A stretch of DNA of 64,000 bases from Marine Group I thaumarchaeote SCGC AAA799-D11 (GCA_000746765.1 JOSY01000077.1:1-64000), one strand, 5' to 3'; counted from the first letter of the stretch, positions 17,967-26,944 are shown. Notes: generated from the letters alone by a model not told the origin. Program-made: numbers and translations.

Positions 17967-19289
17967 ATGGCAAAATCACAAAACAAAGAATCTTACAATA
18001 AAATTTTTACAAAATTAAAGGAACATCACAAGTGGTTTGAAAATTCAATTCCATTAATTGCCAGCGAAAATATTCCAAGCCCAGCAGTTAGAGAAGCCGT
18101 AATTTCAGATTTTGGTAACAGGTATGCTGAAGGTTGGCCTGGAGAAAGAGTCTATGCAGGTTGTATCTACATTGATGAGGTAGAGTTTGAATGTATGAAA
18201 TTAGCTAAAAAACTCTACAAAGCAAAGTTTGCAGATGTAAGACCAATCTCTGGAGTGGTAGCAAATCTTGCCGTATATTCTGCTTATTCGAATCCAGGCG
18301 ATGTTATGTTAGCCCCATCTATTCCAGCTGGAGGTCATATCTCACATGGTAAAAAAGAACACTCTGGAACTGCCGGATTGGTTCATGGTTTAGAAATTGA
18401 ATTTTATCCATTTGATGCTGAAGAGATGACTATTGATGTTGACAAGACAAAACAGAAAGTAAAAGAGTTAAAGAAAAACAAACGACTGCCAAAAATTGCA
18501 ATGTTTGGTGGATCATTATTCTTGTTCCCACATCCAGTCAAAGAACTCTCAGATTTTCTAAAGAGTTATGATATGCACATCAACTATGATGCAGCTCATG
18601 TTGCAGGATTAATTGCAGGAGGTAAGTTCCAAGATCCACTTAGAGAAGGAGCAGACACCATGACAATGAGTACTCACAAGACTTTGTTTGGGCCTCAAGG
18701 AGGATTGGTTTTGGGTTCTGAAAAACACGAGGAACCAATCAAAAAAGCAACATTCCCAGGGCTCACAAGTAGTCATCACATTAACAACATGGCAGGAAAA
18801 GCAGTTGCGTTTGCTGAGGCATTAGAGTTTGGAAAAGATTATGCTTCTCAAGTCATAAAGAATGCAAAGTCATTTGCTGATGCATTAAATGATGCAGGAT
18901 TTAAGGTTCTAGGTGAAAGTAGGGGGTTTACACAATCACATCAAATTGCTGTAAATGTCTTAGATTATTCTGATGGCGGAAAAGTTGAGGCTGATTTGGA
19001 GAAAGCCAACATAATTGTAAACAGACAATTGATTCCAGGAGATATCAAGGCTGGAAGAAATTATTTCCATCCAGGTGGAATTAGATTAGGAGTTTCAGAG
19101 ATTACTAGACTTGGAATGAAGAAAAACGAAATGCAAGAAATTGCTTCATTCATCAAACAAGTGGTTATAGAAAAGAAGGATCCTAAGAAATTGCTTTCCA
19201 AAGTAAAGTCATTTAGAAAGAACTACCAGAAAGTAAAATTTTGTTTTGATAACAAATTAGGTGCATACGAATACGTCAAATTAAGATAA
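17967..19289 (+). CDS. glyA: Serine hydroxymethyltransferase
   Basis: PLP enzyme interconverting serine and glycine with transfer of a one-carbon unit to a pterin carrier. The PLP-lysine motif is MSTHKTLFGPQGG near residue 235. INYDAAHVAGLIAGG near 210 and the N-terminal LIASENIPSPAVREA are family hallmarks. Length 440. Archaeal versions may use modified folates or tetrahydromethanopterin-like carriers, which the sequence does not settle. It converges on the PolD large-subunit gene, with stop codons directly adjacent. Confidence 0.95.
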   Translation: MAKSQNKESYNKIFTKLKEHHKWFENSIPLIASENIPSPAVREAVISDFGNRYAEGWPGERVYAGCIYIDEVEFECMKLAKKLYKAKFADVRPISGVVANLAVYSAYSNPGDVMLAPSIPAGGHISHGKKEHSGTAGLVHGLEIEFYPFDAEEMTIDVDKTKQKVKELKKNKRLPKIAMFGGSLFLFPHPVKELSDFLKSYDMHINYDAAHVAGLIAGGKFQDPLREGADTMTMSTHKTLFGPQGGLVLGSEKHEEPIKKATFPGLTSSHHINNMAGKAVAFAEALEFGKDYASQVIKNAKSFADALNDAGFKVLGESRGFTQSHQIAVNVLDYSDGGKVEADLEKANIIVNRQLIPGDIKAGRNYFHPGGIRLGVSEITRLGMKKNEMQEIASFIKQVVIEKKDPKKLLSKVKSFRKNYQKVKFCFDNKLGAYEYVKLR

Positions 19290-22200
19290 TCAGGCATAAT
19301 CAGTAAGAAGTGATTGGTCGCCTGGACTTTTTCCAAATACTAGTTCAATCTCATCAGAAAGTGCATGGATTCTTCCTCTCTGATATTCACTAACATCATA
19401 TTTGTCAACTAGTCTTTTTGCAAGTTTTAGATATTTTTCTACAGAGCCACGAGTTATTGTAGGAATTAGTTTATGGCCACATACACAAGTTTGAATTAAT
19501 GGCATACGGCGATATGATTTACCGCAACCAGTACATCTAAAATTTTGTCTGGCATATGCCCTCAAATTTCCCATAATGTCAGGTACAAGATGAGTTGAAA
19601 TGACATCTGAAACAATTTCTGATGTATTTACAGCATCAATCAATTCAGCATTTCTAACTTGCATGTCAAATTTGTCAAGCATTGAGCCAAGAGTGGAATA
19701 TGCACTACGGGATTTAGAAGTTGTAAGAGACGATGTAGCATGTGTAAAATAATAATCATAGAATTGTCTTTCCGTTTCTAATCGAGATTTGATTATCTCA
19801 ACAGATGATATGTCAGGTGCTTTGATTTGTTGCAGTGTTGATTCAAAGAATTCCAACGGAAGTGACTTTGTAACCTCAAGGTTGTGTGCTTGTGGTTGAG
19901 ATTCGTGTGGCAGAACAAGAGGTTGGACTAGTAATGGGGCATCCATCAATCCACCTATTGCGTCTGAAAGAAATTGTCTGGAGAAATTCAAAAGACTATC
20001 CATCAACAACATTATCGAGTCAGCATCCCCGTCAGCATCTCTTCTTTTTGCAGAATGCCAATTTGGAGTTGCAAAACATACATGGGTTTCAGAATATCCA
20101 ATAATTCTACCCACAATCCCAACTGATGTATGAGGAGCAAGGCCAATGATTAGATGTCCAATTAATTCCTCAGAATTGCTGACATTATAAAATGCAGTTT
20201 TTCCATAGAATTTTTCTAAAAGTGTATCAATGTATTTGCAAATCGAAACTAGATACTTGCCACTCTCACATGGAATTACTACATCCTGCATACGAAGTTC
20301 TACTGTCTGTTCAGGGTTTTCAAGTGGGTTGCCATCAATATCATGAGAATATCCCAACTCTTTGAGTTTCTCAATAGATGTTCCAATCCAAGATGGTTTG
20401 AATTGTGTTAAAGGAGAATTTGTTGCATCAAATCGAACAGTTCCATCTTTGAATACTGTTAATCCAAAGTTTTGTCGAACCAGTCCTTTCTCTAGAGGTT
20501 CAGCAATCTTGTCTTGACTAATTAGTTCCTTGACTCCTTTGAATGGCTCTTGTGCACGTAAACGAATTTTTTCTTGGGCTTCAAGAAGTTTTGATTTTAA
20601 TGGAAATTCTTTGTGCGAATATGCCAAAGCATCTCGCTTGCATTTTTCACAGAATGGCTCTTCAAGAGTATCTCTACAGCGGGGGCATCTGTAGGTAATA
20701 GTAGTCTTTGTTCCACATTTTGAGCATTTAATCCCAATTGATGGAAGATTACATTGAGTACAATGTCTATTGTAAATACTAGTGAAAAAGTGCTCATTTC
20801 TAGATGCTTTTAGAAGATCTCGTGTTGGTCCTCCTTTGTCGCTGATAGGAAACAACACATGTGTTGGAGGCTTCATCTGTCTAGGGGCAGCTTTCTCTGG
20901 CCTTCCAATCCTCACACCAATGGATGTAGAAAATTTATTTTTGATTTTAATTCCAGAAGATTTTGAAATTATCTGAGGAACAGACAAGTCATCAATTTTT
21001 GGTTGTTCTCTAAACAATAGATTAAAGAAAATTTTAGCTTCAGTATTTTCAAGAATAATATTATCATCTCCAAGAATATGTGGCACTCCTAGGTTTTCAA
21101 GAATTTTCTTTACTTGAATAGAATATTCAATTGATGTTTCATTGATTTTTTTAGGTTCTAAAAGGGCCTCTAGATCTTTGGCAGATATCTTATCCCAAAA
21201 ATAGAGATAATGAGGGTGAAGAGCCATATCAAAATCAAGTGAGATCTTTAATGCTTCATCTATTGTTGGGATTTTGTTAAGAAATTGAGTTAGATATTGG
21301 TCCTCAGGCTCGTATTTCTCAATTTTTTGTTTTAATTCCTCAATCCAATATTCTTCAACATATCCAGATGGAACAAGTTGTGCATTATTTTCAAGAAAAT
21401 CACCAAAAGATATCAGAATGTCTCCGAGATGAAGTATTTTTTCAATATCATTCTTTATTTCAATTCCATGTTTAACATCCCTAATCTTTACAACATTTCC
21501 ATTCTTCAAACGGACCACAGGAGTTTCAATTGAATCAACAAATGCTACAGTTGATCCTTTTCCTGGGATGTCAATTTTGATTTGAGTTCCAACTGCAATT
21601 GTATGATCAAGTATCTCAGCAATCACAGGATGGATTCCAACTGCAGCAAAGCCAGTATTACATGCCCTTCCATATCTTAGTCGAAATCCTCCCAGTTTGT
21701 TAGGCATGGATAGAACTGATCTGCCTGTAATTACTTCATGCATCCTTTTTGTGGCAGCGTCTTCTTGCTTTTCGCCTGTCTGAACAGCACCTTTTAGGTC
21801 ATTGAGCCACTCCCAACCATCCAGGTTGTACATTTCAATTCTTTTGAGCAGTTTTTTGGATCTTCCAATAAGACCGTCATTTAGAACACGTAAAGCGCCT
21901 CCTCTTACTCTGTCAGTTTTGATTCGCGCCATTGATTTGTGATTGACAACCTCATAAGGATCTGTGTCTACACCGTCTAACTCTACTGGAAGGTTAGAGA
22001 TAACATGTTCAATATCTTCATCTAAAATATGGAATTGAAAACTACTAGCTTCTCTTTCATAGATTCTTAATTCCTCAACAAATCTGCCTGTTTCATCATC
22101 AAATGAATTGGCTTGAAATTTTGATAATCCTGCAGTCTTTCTGACATGATCTGCTATTAGCATAGTTACAGCAGATTCTGTTCCTCCAGCTGAACGCATA

Positions 22201-22667
22201 GGTCCTGCAATGGAAACAGAGAGGTATTCAGAACCATCTTTGTTTTTCTTTATCTTTACCTCACTTATTCCTTGTAAAGGCGCAATGGTGACTCCTTCTG
22301 TGACTATTGCCAGTCCAACACGAACTGCCAGATCAAGTTTTTCTTCCAAAGTAGAGTCAGGTAGAGAGTATTTGCCTTGAGCAATCTCTTTTGATAAAAT
22401 TAATGCAGAAAGTTCCTTTCCATTGGTCTTTAGAAGTTCCCGAAGTGGTTCAGCGATGTCAATTTCGTGCATTTTTGCCACACGATCTGCTAGATCAAAT
22501 GCGATTTTCGGCTCAATTATGCCTGAGGAGTCTACCAAACTTGATTTTGCCGAAGCCGCATTTTCAAAAATTGAATATGTTTCTGTAGATAGTTTAGAGT
22601 AATAATCAAGATAGTAATCAGGCATTTTGATGCCACTAATACGAGAAATTGCGTCGTTTTCAGACAT
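19290..22667 (-). CDS. polC: DNA polymerase D large subunit (DP2)
   Basis: Catalytic subunit of the archaeal replicative polymerase PolD. The active-site motif RRDADGDADSIML lies at about residues 872-884, where two or three Asp bind metal. An internal zinc-rich region with six CxxC-type pairs (HCTQC, CSKC, CPRC, CEKC) lies at about 636-680. A C-terminal zinc motif CTGCGKS...CVCGHK near 1042-1062 contacts DP1 in known PolD structures. At 1125 residues it is the normal intein-free size, and I see no intein-like insertion in the catalytic motif. It lies 12 nt downstream of the GGGP synthase gene on the same strand. Confidence 0.96.
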   Translation of the reverse strand: MSENDAISRISGIKMPDYYLDYYSKLSTETYSIFENAASAKSSLVDSSGIIEPKIAFDLADRVAKMHEIDIAEPLRELLKTNGKELSALILSKEIAQGKYSLPDSTLEEKLDLAVRVGLAIVTEGVTIAPLQGISEVKIKKNKDGSEYLSVSIAGPMRSAGGTESAVTMLIADHVRKTAGLSKFQANSFDDETGRFVEELRIYEREASSFQFHILDEDIEHVISNLPVELDGVDTDPYEVVNHKSMARIKTDRVRGGALRVLNDGLIGRSKKLLKRIEMYNLDGWEWLNDLKGAVQTGEKQEDAATKRMHEVITGRSVLSMPNKLGGFRLRYGRACNTGFAAVGIHPVIAEILDHTIAVGTQIKIDIPGKGSTVAFVDSIETPVVRLKNGNVVKIRDVKHGIEIKNDIEKILHLGDILISFGDFLENNAQLVPSGYVEEYWIEELKQKIEKYEPEDQYLTQFLNKIPTIDEALKISLDFDMALHPHYLYFWDKISAKDLEALLEPKKINETSIEYSIQVKKILENLGVPHILGDDNIILENTEAKIFFNLLFREQPKIDDLSVPQIISKSSGIKIKNKFSTSIGVRIGRPEKAAPRQMKPPTHVLFPISDKGGPTRDLLKASRNEHFFTSIYNRHCTQCNLPSIGIKCSKCGTKTTITYRCPRCRDTLEEPFCEKCKRDALAYSHKEFPLKSKLLEAQEKIRLRAQEPFKGVKELISQDKIAEPLEKGLVRQNFGLTVFKDGTVRFDATNSPLTQFKPSWIGTSIEKLKELGYSHDIDGNPLENPEQTVELRMQDVVIPCESGKYLVSICKYIDTLLEKFYGKTAFYNVSNSEELIGHLIIGLAPHTSVGIVGRIIGYSETHVCFATPNWHSAKRRDADGDADSIMLLMDSLLNFSRQFLSDAIGGLMDAPLLVQPLVLPHESQPQAHNLEVTKSLPLEFFESTLQQIKAPDISSVEIIKSRLETERQFYDYYFTHATSSLTTSKSRSAYSTLGSMLDKFDMQVRNAELIDAVNTSEIVSDVISTHLVPDIMGNLRAYARQNFRCTGCGKSYRRMPLIQTCVCGHKLIPTITRGSVEKYLKLAKRLVDKYDVSEYQRGRIHALSDEIELVFGKSPGDQSLLTDYA

Positions 22668-22679
22668 AATAGAGTACTA

Positions 22680-23447
22680 TCACTTGCTTCTTTGAATTGC
22701 TTTTGTTATTTCTTGGAGTTTTTTGAGACTTCCACCTTTCTCAAGGAAAGTGCCTATTACCAGGGCATCAGCTCCTGCTTTAACCAAGTTTTGAGCAGTT
22801 TTGACATCCTTTATCCCACCACCTACAATCAAGAATCCATTAAACATATGCCTTACAGTCTTGACCATCTCAGGAGTGACACTGGATTTTGCTCCAGAAC
22901 CTGCTTCCAGATACACAAATCTCATTCCAAGAAATTGAGCTGCAAGAGCATAAGCTGCTGCAATCTTGGGTTTTTCAAACGGAATTCCTCTGGCAGAACC
23001 AACAAACCATGCAGTCGTTCCATCTCCTATAACCAAATATGCTGTAGGTAGAGGTTCTAGACCGAATTTTAACACACTTGGTGCACCCAAAGCCTGTGCT
23101 TGCGTGATAAAGTATGGGTTTTCTGAGTTCATCAAAGAACTAAACAAAATAGCATCAGCGTCAGGCACAACTCCTGTAACGTTACCAGGAAACAAGATTA
23201 TTGGGATTTTGATGACTTTTTTGATGCCTTTTACCACCTGCGCCATCTCTATTTGATCTGTAGCAGATGAGCCTCCAACTAGTATTGCTGATGCCCCTAT
23301 CTTTTCAACATCTTTAGCAAGTTTAGCAGATGCTTCTAGATTTGATACCTCTGAATCGATTAGAACAAACAATAATGCATTTTTCTTTTTTAATTCTGAT
23401 TTTAGGAATGTTTCAACTTTATTTCCAGCCATAGAAATGATTCGCAT
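22680..23447 (-). CDS. Geranylgeranylglyceryl phosphate synthase
   Basis: First committed enzyme of archaeal ether lipid synthesis, joining geranylgeranyl diphosphate to sn-glycerol-1-phosphate. It is a TIM-barrel protein with PIILFPGNVTGVVPDADAILF (about residues 80-100), YLEAGSGAKSSVTPEMV (about 180-196) and the phosphate-binding GGGIKDVKTAQNLVKAGADALVIG (about 215-238). Length 255. It is divergent from the gene at 23498 with about 50 nt between, and probably leads an operon with the PolD large subunit. Confidence 0.93.
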   Translation of the reverse strand: MRIISMAGNKVETFLKSELKKKNALLFVLIDSEVSNLEASAKLAKDVEKIGASAILVGGSSATDQIEMAQVVKGIKKVIKIPIILFPGNVTGVVPDADAILFSSLMNSENPYFITQAQALGAPSVLKFGLEPLPTAYLVIGDGTTAWFVGSARGIPFEKPKIAAAYALAAQFLGMRFVYLEAGSGAKSSVTPEMVKTVRHMFNGFLIVGGGIKDVKTAQNLVKAGADALVIGTFLEKGGSLKKLQEITKAIQRSK

Positions 23448-23497
23448 GTGGCTCTTTAAAGTTTAATTGGAATGCTATTATACAGATTTGTATAGCT

Positions 23498-23860
23498 ATG
23501 TCGGAGTTTGAAGGATCTAATTTTAACAATATTATTAGGAAAATTATCAAAAAATCATTGTTTACAGAGCGACAAATTGAAATTATTTTAAATCAGAAGA
23601 ATCTTCTTGAATCAGAGTTTTCAATTTCAAAAGGTGCGTATTACAGGCAAGTAGGACAGTCTAGAGAGAAATTAGTCTCATTATTCTATTCAATCATTCT
23701 TTTACGCGGTTTAGGCATAATTCTACCTGATGATATTGATGTGATATCCAAGCTTTCTGAGCAGATTAGTGTGATAAATCAGAGTGATATATTCCCAGAA
23801 AGAGAAGATGAAGTCATTAGTGTGATAGATAGGCTCGTAAGACAGGCATGTAGTATGTGA
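23498..23860 (+). CDS. Conserved-looking hypothetical protein, possibly DNA-binding
   Basis: A 120-residue protein, mostly helical by composition. The segment FTERQIEIILNQKNLLESEFSISKGAYYRQVGQSREKLVSLFYSIILLRGLGII (about residues 22-75) looks like a helix-turn-helix core in which SKGAYYRQVGQSREK could be the recognition region. This is an inference without a recognised family. Its 3' half and the following spacer are crowded with GTGAT motifs. Confidence 0.6.
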   Translation: MSEFEGSNFNNIIRKIIKKSLFTERQIEIILNQKNLLESEFSISKGAYYRQVGQSREKLVSLFYSIILLRGLGIILPDDIDVISKLSEQISVINQSDIFPEREDEVISVIDRLVRQACSM

Positions 23861-24107
23861 TGTTGTGATAGTTGTTTGGTTTAACCAATTGATTTTGTTG
23901 TGACAGTATGTGTGAGTTTGTTAATCTAAAGTGTGAAATAATGTTGTTCTATCACGATAAATCACAATATAGGCATAAAATTTGTGATGTTAGTTGAAAT
24001 TCCTGACCCAGAAGTGATATTGAGTGTGATATTAGCCTTCATTGTAGGTTTAGGAGGTTTGTATGGATACTTTAAGATTCGTCCATTCATAAAATCTAAG
24101 AGTGATA
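23741..24107. repeat. Cluster of 12 GTGAT motifs (both strands)
   Basis: GTGAT begins at 23741, 23771, 23784, 23822, 23857, 23864, 23983, 24013, 24025 and 24103 on the plus strand. Two more occur as ATCAC near 23951 and 23961. Several extend to AGTGTGATA or GTGATAT. The cluster spans the end of one gene, the 123-nt spacer and the start of the next. Confidence 0.6.
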
Positions 24108-24589
24108 TAGTTGATGCATCACAATCAGAGCGCTTAGAGTACTATGAAAGGCAGTTAATAGATATGAAAATACGCCTAGATGCCTTAGAAATACAAGGAA
24201 TTGAGCAAAAAACAGAGGATCCAAACTTGGAGTTAAAACAATTCTTAGAAAAGTTAGCAAAAAACGAAGTCAAAGAAAAGGAAGTCACAACATCACAAGA
24301 GCCACAAAAAGAGATTGAAAAACCAGTTTCCACGCCTAAAATTCCCAGTATTGAGCACACAAATCCAACAAATTACGTGTTGCATCTAATCACAAACAAG
24401 TCTATGACATCACGTGACATACAAATCACATTAAAGAAGAGTAGAGAGCACACTTCTAGGTTAATGAAGAAGTTGTTTGAAGAGGGACTTGTTCAAAGAA
24501 ATACAGAAACAAAACCATACACCTATTCTATTACTGAAAAAGGAATGGCAAAAGTTGAGGAAGTTGAAACAAGCCCAACTGTTGCTTAA
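23984..24589 (+). CDS. Membrane-anchored winged-helix protein
   Basis: A 201-residue protein with an N-terminal membrane segment (VILSVILAFIVGLGGLYGYFKI, about residues 11-32). A coiled-coil stretch follows (SERLEYYERQLIDMKIRLDALE), then a charged linker. The C-terminal MarR-like winged helix (residues about 127-195) has NYVLHLITNKSMTSRDIQITLKKSREHTSRLMKKLFEEGLVQ and then KPYTYSITEKG. The combination implies a DNA-binding domain tethered to the membrane. It sits about 1.7 kb before orc1/cdc6. Two adjacent ATGs give MM; either could be used. Function unknown. Confidence 0.7.
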   Translation: MMLVEIPDPEVILSVILAFIVGLGGLYGYFKIRPFIKSKSDIVDASQSERLEYYERQLIDMKIRLDALEIQGIEQKTEDPNLELKQFLEKLAKNEVKEKEVTTSQEPQKEIEKPVSTPKIPSIEHTNPTNYVLHLITNKSMTSRDIQITLKKSREHTSRLMKKLFEEGLVQRNTETKPYTYSITEKGMAKVEEVETSPTVA

Positions 24590-24639
24590 GATAGTTTTTC
24601 AAGTTTTCCCAAAGTCGTTTTGTATAATTTTAGGCAGAA

Positions 24640-24714
24640 AAGATAGATTTTCATTATTAATTATAATATAGATATTATATTAAATTATATATATTATTAA
24701 TTTATAGTCATAAT
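24640..24714. other. Nearly pure A/T tract upstream of AbrB-like gene
   Basis: About 75 bp with only a few G or C, built of runs such as ATTATATTAAATTATATAT and including TATA-like elements. It may be simply a strong promoter for the AbrB-like gene. It might also be an easily unwound element, since it lies about 0.8 kb from the ORB repeats. Confidence 0.45.
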
Positions 24715-24876
24715 ATGTCCATACAAGAGAATGAAGTTTTGGTAAAAATTACCTCTGCTGGAACTATCTCCATTCCAAAGCAATTTCGAAAGTATATGGA
24801 CATTCAAAAAGGTGAATATGTGAAATTAATTCTAGGAAAAGACCGTTTAATTGTTAGAAAAATCACTATTTCTTGA
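24715..24876 (+). CDS. AbrB/SpoVT-like swapped-hairpin DNA-binding protein
   Basis: A 53-residue ORF. The central segment VLVKITSAGTISIPKQFRKYMDIQKGEYVKLILGKDRLIVRK is the classic AbrB/MazE beta hairpin, matching the usual pattern of V-x-I-x-x-x-G-x-I-x-I-P followed by the hydrophobic GEYVKL turn. Such proteins are transcription factors or antitoxins. No toxin gene sits beside it; the next gene (minus strand) is a winged-helix-like protein. Confidence 0.8.
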   Translation: MSIQENEVLVKITSAGTISIPKQFRKYMDIQKGEYVKLILGKDRLIVRKITIS

Positions 24877-24881
24877 TTGGT

Positions 24882-25268
24882 TTAGTGTTGTTTTTGACCG
24901 ATTTTTATGGTTTGATAGGTCCATTCTCTACCATTTCTTATTCTATCCACCCTACCTTTTGATGAAAATCTAGACAAGTATGTGGAGATTACACTAAGTT
25001 TGATTGGTTCGTTGAATTCATCTTCATATTTTTCAAGAATATTTGTTGATGTGAATTTGCCCATAGGGAAGAATTTGTCTACTATATGCCAAATTTTAGA
25101 GCCCACTGAATCAATATTAGTTATTTCTTGTTCTTCCTCAATATTCATCAAATCCATCATCTCAAAGATTTTCAAGACTTTGTCTCGGGTCACATTACCC
25201 TCTAATTTAATATCATAACGTGCACCGTCAGAGTCCTCCATATCAATACGAATACGTTTTTTGGCCAT
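24882..25268 (-). CDS. Hypothetical protein with possible winged-helix domain
   Basis: A 128-residue protein. The N terminus (MAKKRIRIDMEDSDGARYDIKLEGNVTRDKVLKIFEMMDLM) has a strand-helix pattern. The C-terminal half (KIWHIVDKFFPMGKFTSTNILEKYEDEFNEPIKLSVISTYLSRFSSKGRVDRIRNGREWTYQTI) reads as a winged helix with a wing at RIRNGREWTYQ. The start codon is the last gene boundary before the putative replication origin. It is therefore a candidate origin-linked regulator, though that is positional inference only. Confidence 0.6.
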   Translation of the reverse strand: MAKKRIRIDMEDSDGARYDIKLEGNVTRDKVLKIFEMMDLMNIEEEQEITNIDSVGSKIWHIVDKFFPMGKFTSTNILEKYEDEFNEPIKLSVISTYLSRFSSKGRVDRIRNGREWTYQTIKIGQKQH

Positions 25269-25425
25269 GTAGGATCTATTCGACTTAATGTTAACAGTTG
25301 AAATGATCCGCGAAACTTTGTTAACTAAATGGTTTGTTAACGTTGACTGCGTAAGCCACGCCTAGATATTATTTTGTTATTAACAATCAACCATACCCAA
25401 ACCCATTAAATTAAGAAATTATCAT

Positions 25426-25450
25426 GCCTGGAGTGGAAATAAAGGGGTTA
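25426..25450 (+). repeat. Origin recognition box 1 (ORB-like)
   Basis: Core TGGAGTGGAAATAAAGGGG matches the archaeal ORB/mini-ORB pattern (TCCAGTGGAAAC-N-AAGGGGT type) including the G-string. It is repeated 62 bp downstream in the same orientation. Confidence 0.8.
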
Positions 25451-25487
25451 GATATGAGATATTCACAATGTTAACATCAATCTTAAC

Positions 25488-25512
25488 GCCTGGAATGGAA
25501 ATTAAGGGGTTA
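25488..25512 (+). repeat. Origin recognition box 2 (ORB-like)
   Basis: Core TGGAATGGAAATTAAGGGG differs from ORB 1 at two positions in the core. The outer bases GCC and TTA are also shared. Confidence 0.8.
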
Positions 25513-25582
25513 AAATAGGGTTTTTGAGACTTTTCTTAACACCAAATTAACATGGTTGTTAACTATTTGGAAAACCCACACA

Positions 25583-25600
25583 CCAATATTTCCACTCTTC
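25583..25600 (-). repeat. Degenerate inverted ORB-like element
   Basis: The minus strand reads GAAGAGTGGAAATATTGG. It shares the GAGTGGAAAT core with ORB 1 but has a poor G-string. Its inverted orientation next to the T-rich tract resembles the paired ORB layout around unwinding elements in other archaea. Confidence 0.45.
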
Positions 25601-25735
25601 TTTTTTTTATTTTTTTTTTTTTGAAAAAATCTAACTAAAAATAATTAATTACAAACTAAACTAGAATTACTATTCTATTCTATACTCTCTTAATTGAGAT
25701 ATGGATAAGATGAAATTGATAGGAAACAAAGGTGT

Positions 25736-26944
25736 GTGAGTATGTCTGATCCGATTGATAGGTTATTAGATGCAGCTGAATCTGGCAAATCAATTATCAA
25801 AAACAGGGAAATCCTACATTTTACCTATATTCCAAAAATTATTCAATATAGAAATACTGAACAAGAACAAGTTACCCAATCATTATTACCTATTCTAAAA
25901 CAAGCAAGACCATCAAATCTTTTAGTTTATGGCAAACCTGGTACTGGTAAAACACTTGTCGTCAAAAAAGTCATTTTAAAAATCCAAGAACGGGTAGAGA
26001 AATCAAATTTTCCAATAAAAATAATCTATTCTAATGCAAAAAAAGAGACTACACTTTACGGCTTATTGGTCAGTTTTGGGCGTCAATTAGGCCTAAAAGA
26101 CAAGGAACTACCTTCAACTGGCCTAGCTATTAGTGAGGTATTCAAACGAATCCTAAACAATATTGATCAAGAAAAAATCAATGTGGTCTTTGTAATTGAT
26201 GAGATTGATTACCTAGCAGAACTAGTCTCAAAGACTGGAAAAGACATCCTTTACCAACTAACCAGAGCCAATGAAAGCCTTAACACCGGCTCGTTGACTT
26301 TGATTGGAATCTCAAATGACCTGACCTTCAAAGAAAAACTAGATCCTAGGGTAATTAGCAGCCTGGGAGAAGAGGAGATTGTCTTTACAAATTACAATGT
26401 TGAACAAATAAAGAAAATTCTAGAGGAGAGAATCTCTGAGGCATTTGAGGCTGATTCTGTAGATGAATCTGCTCTAAATCTATGTGCTGCTCTGGCAGGG
26501 GGGGAACATGGTGACGCAAGACGAGCAATCGATTTGATTAGGGTTGCAGGAGAACTGGCTGAAAGACAACAAGCAAACAAAGTCACCGAAAACCATGTAC
26601 GAGCAGCATCTCAAAAAATTGAAGAAAACAAAGAGGAGACATCCCTCAAATCATACCCTCTACATGAAAAACTTATCATACTTGCCATAATGAAGGCCAA
26701 TGGCTCATCTACTGGGGAAATCTACTCATCATACAAAAATCTCTGTAAGGTAGTAGGACGGGACGAACTCACACAGAGAAGAATCACACAAATGCTAAGT
26801 GAGATTGAACTTTCTGGAATAATCACTGGAAGGTTAGTCCATCAAGGAATTCATGGCAGGACAAAAAAATACAAACTAACAGTATCTTCTGAAATGGTAA
26901 AAAAGACATTCAAAGACGATCTAACTTTGCAAGATATTGTCTAG
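25736..26944 (+). CDS. cdc6: Orc1/Cdc6 replication initiator
   Basis: AAA+ initiator that binds ORBs and recruits MCM. Walker A GKPGTGKTL is at about residues 66-74, Walker B VVFVIDEIDYLA near 150, sensor-1 LIGISND near 195 and sensor-2 GEHGDARRAIDLIR near 258-271. A C-terminal winged helix with RRITQMLSEIELSGII near 350 contacts DNA. Length 402. The first possible start is GTG 25736, but ATG 25742 (MSDPIDRL) has a GGTG-type ribosome-binding site a few bases upstream and may be the real one. It overlaps the convergent PolD small-subunit gene by 24 nt. Confidence 0.96.
   Translation: MSMSDPIDRLLDAAESGKSIIKNREILHFTYIPKIIQYRNTEQEQVTQSLLPILKQARPSNLLVYGKPGTGKTLVVKKVILKIQERVEKSNFPIKIIYSNAKKETTLYGLLVSFGRQLGLKDKELPSTGLAISEVFKRILNNIDQEKINVVFVIDEIDYLAELVSKTGKDILYQLTRANESLNTGSLTLIGISNDLTFKEKLDPRVISSLGEEEIVFTNYNVEQIKKILEERISEAFEADSVDESALNLCAALAGGEHGDARRAIDLIRVAGELAERQQANKVTENHVRAASQKIEENKEETSLKSYPLHEKLIILAIMKANGSSTGEIYSSYKNLCKVVGRDELTQRRITQMLSEIELSGIITGRLVHQGIHGRTKKYKLTVSSEMVKKTFKDDLTLQDIV

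Larger units (their letters stand above)
25269..25735. other. Putative chromosomal replication origin (oriC)
   Basis: A 467-nt gene-free stretch directly upstream of orc1/cdc6. It holds two direct ORB-like repeats, a degenerate inverted ORB and five TGTTAAC heptamers (GTTAAC at 25290, 25320, 25336, 25470 and 25558). It also has a T-rich tract (about 25601-25622) followed by an AT-rich stretch to 25680 that could be the unwinding element. Location beside cdc6 and ORB architecture is the rule for archaeal origins. I infer origin function; strand asymmetry could not be computed here. Confidence 0.8.

Noticed and set aside
19290-22667. Intein in the PolD large subunit
   Set aside because: Length is normal and the DADGDAD site runs on without an inserted Cys-to-HN block.
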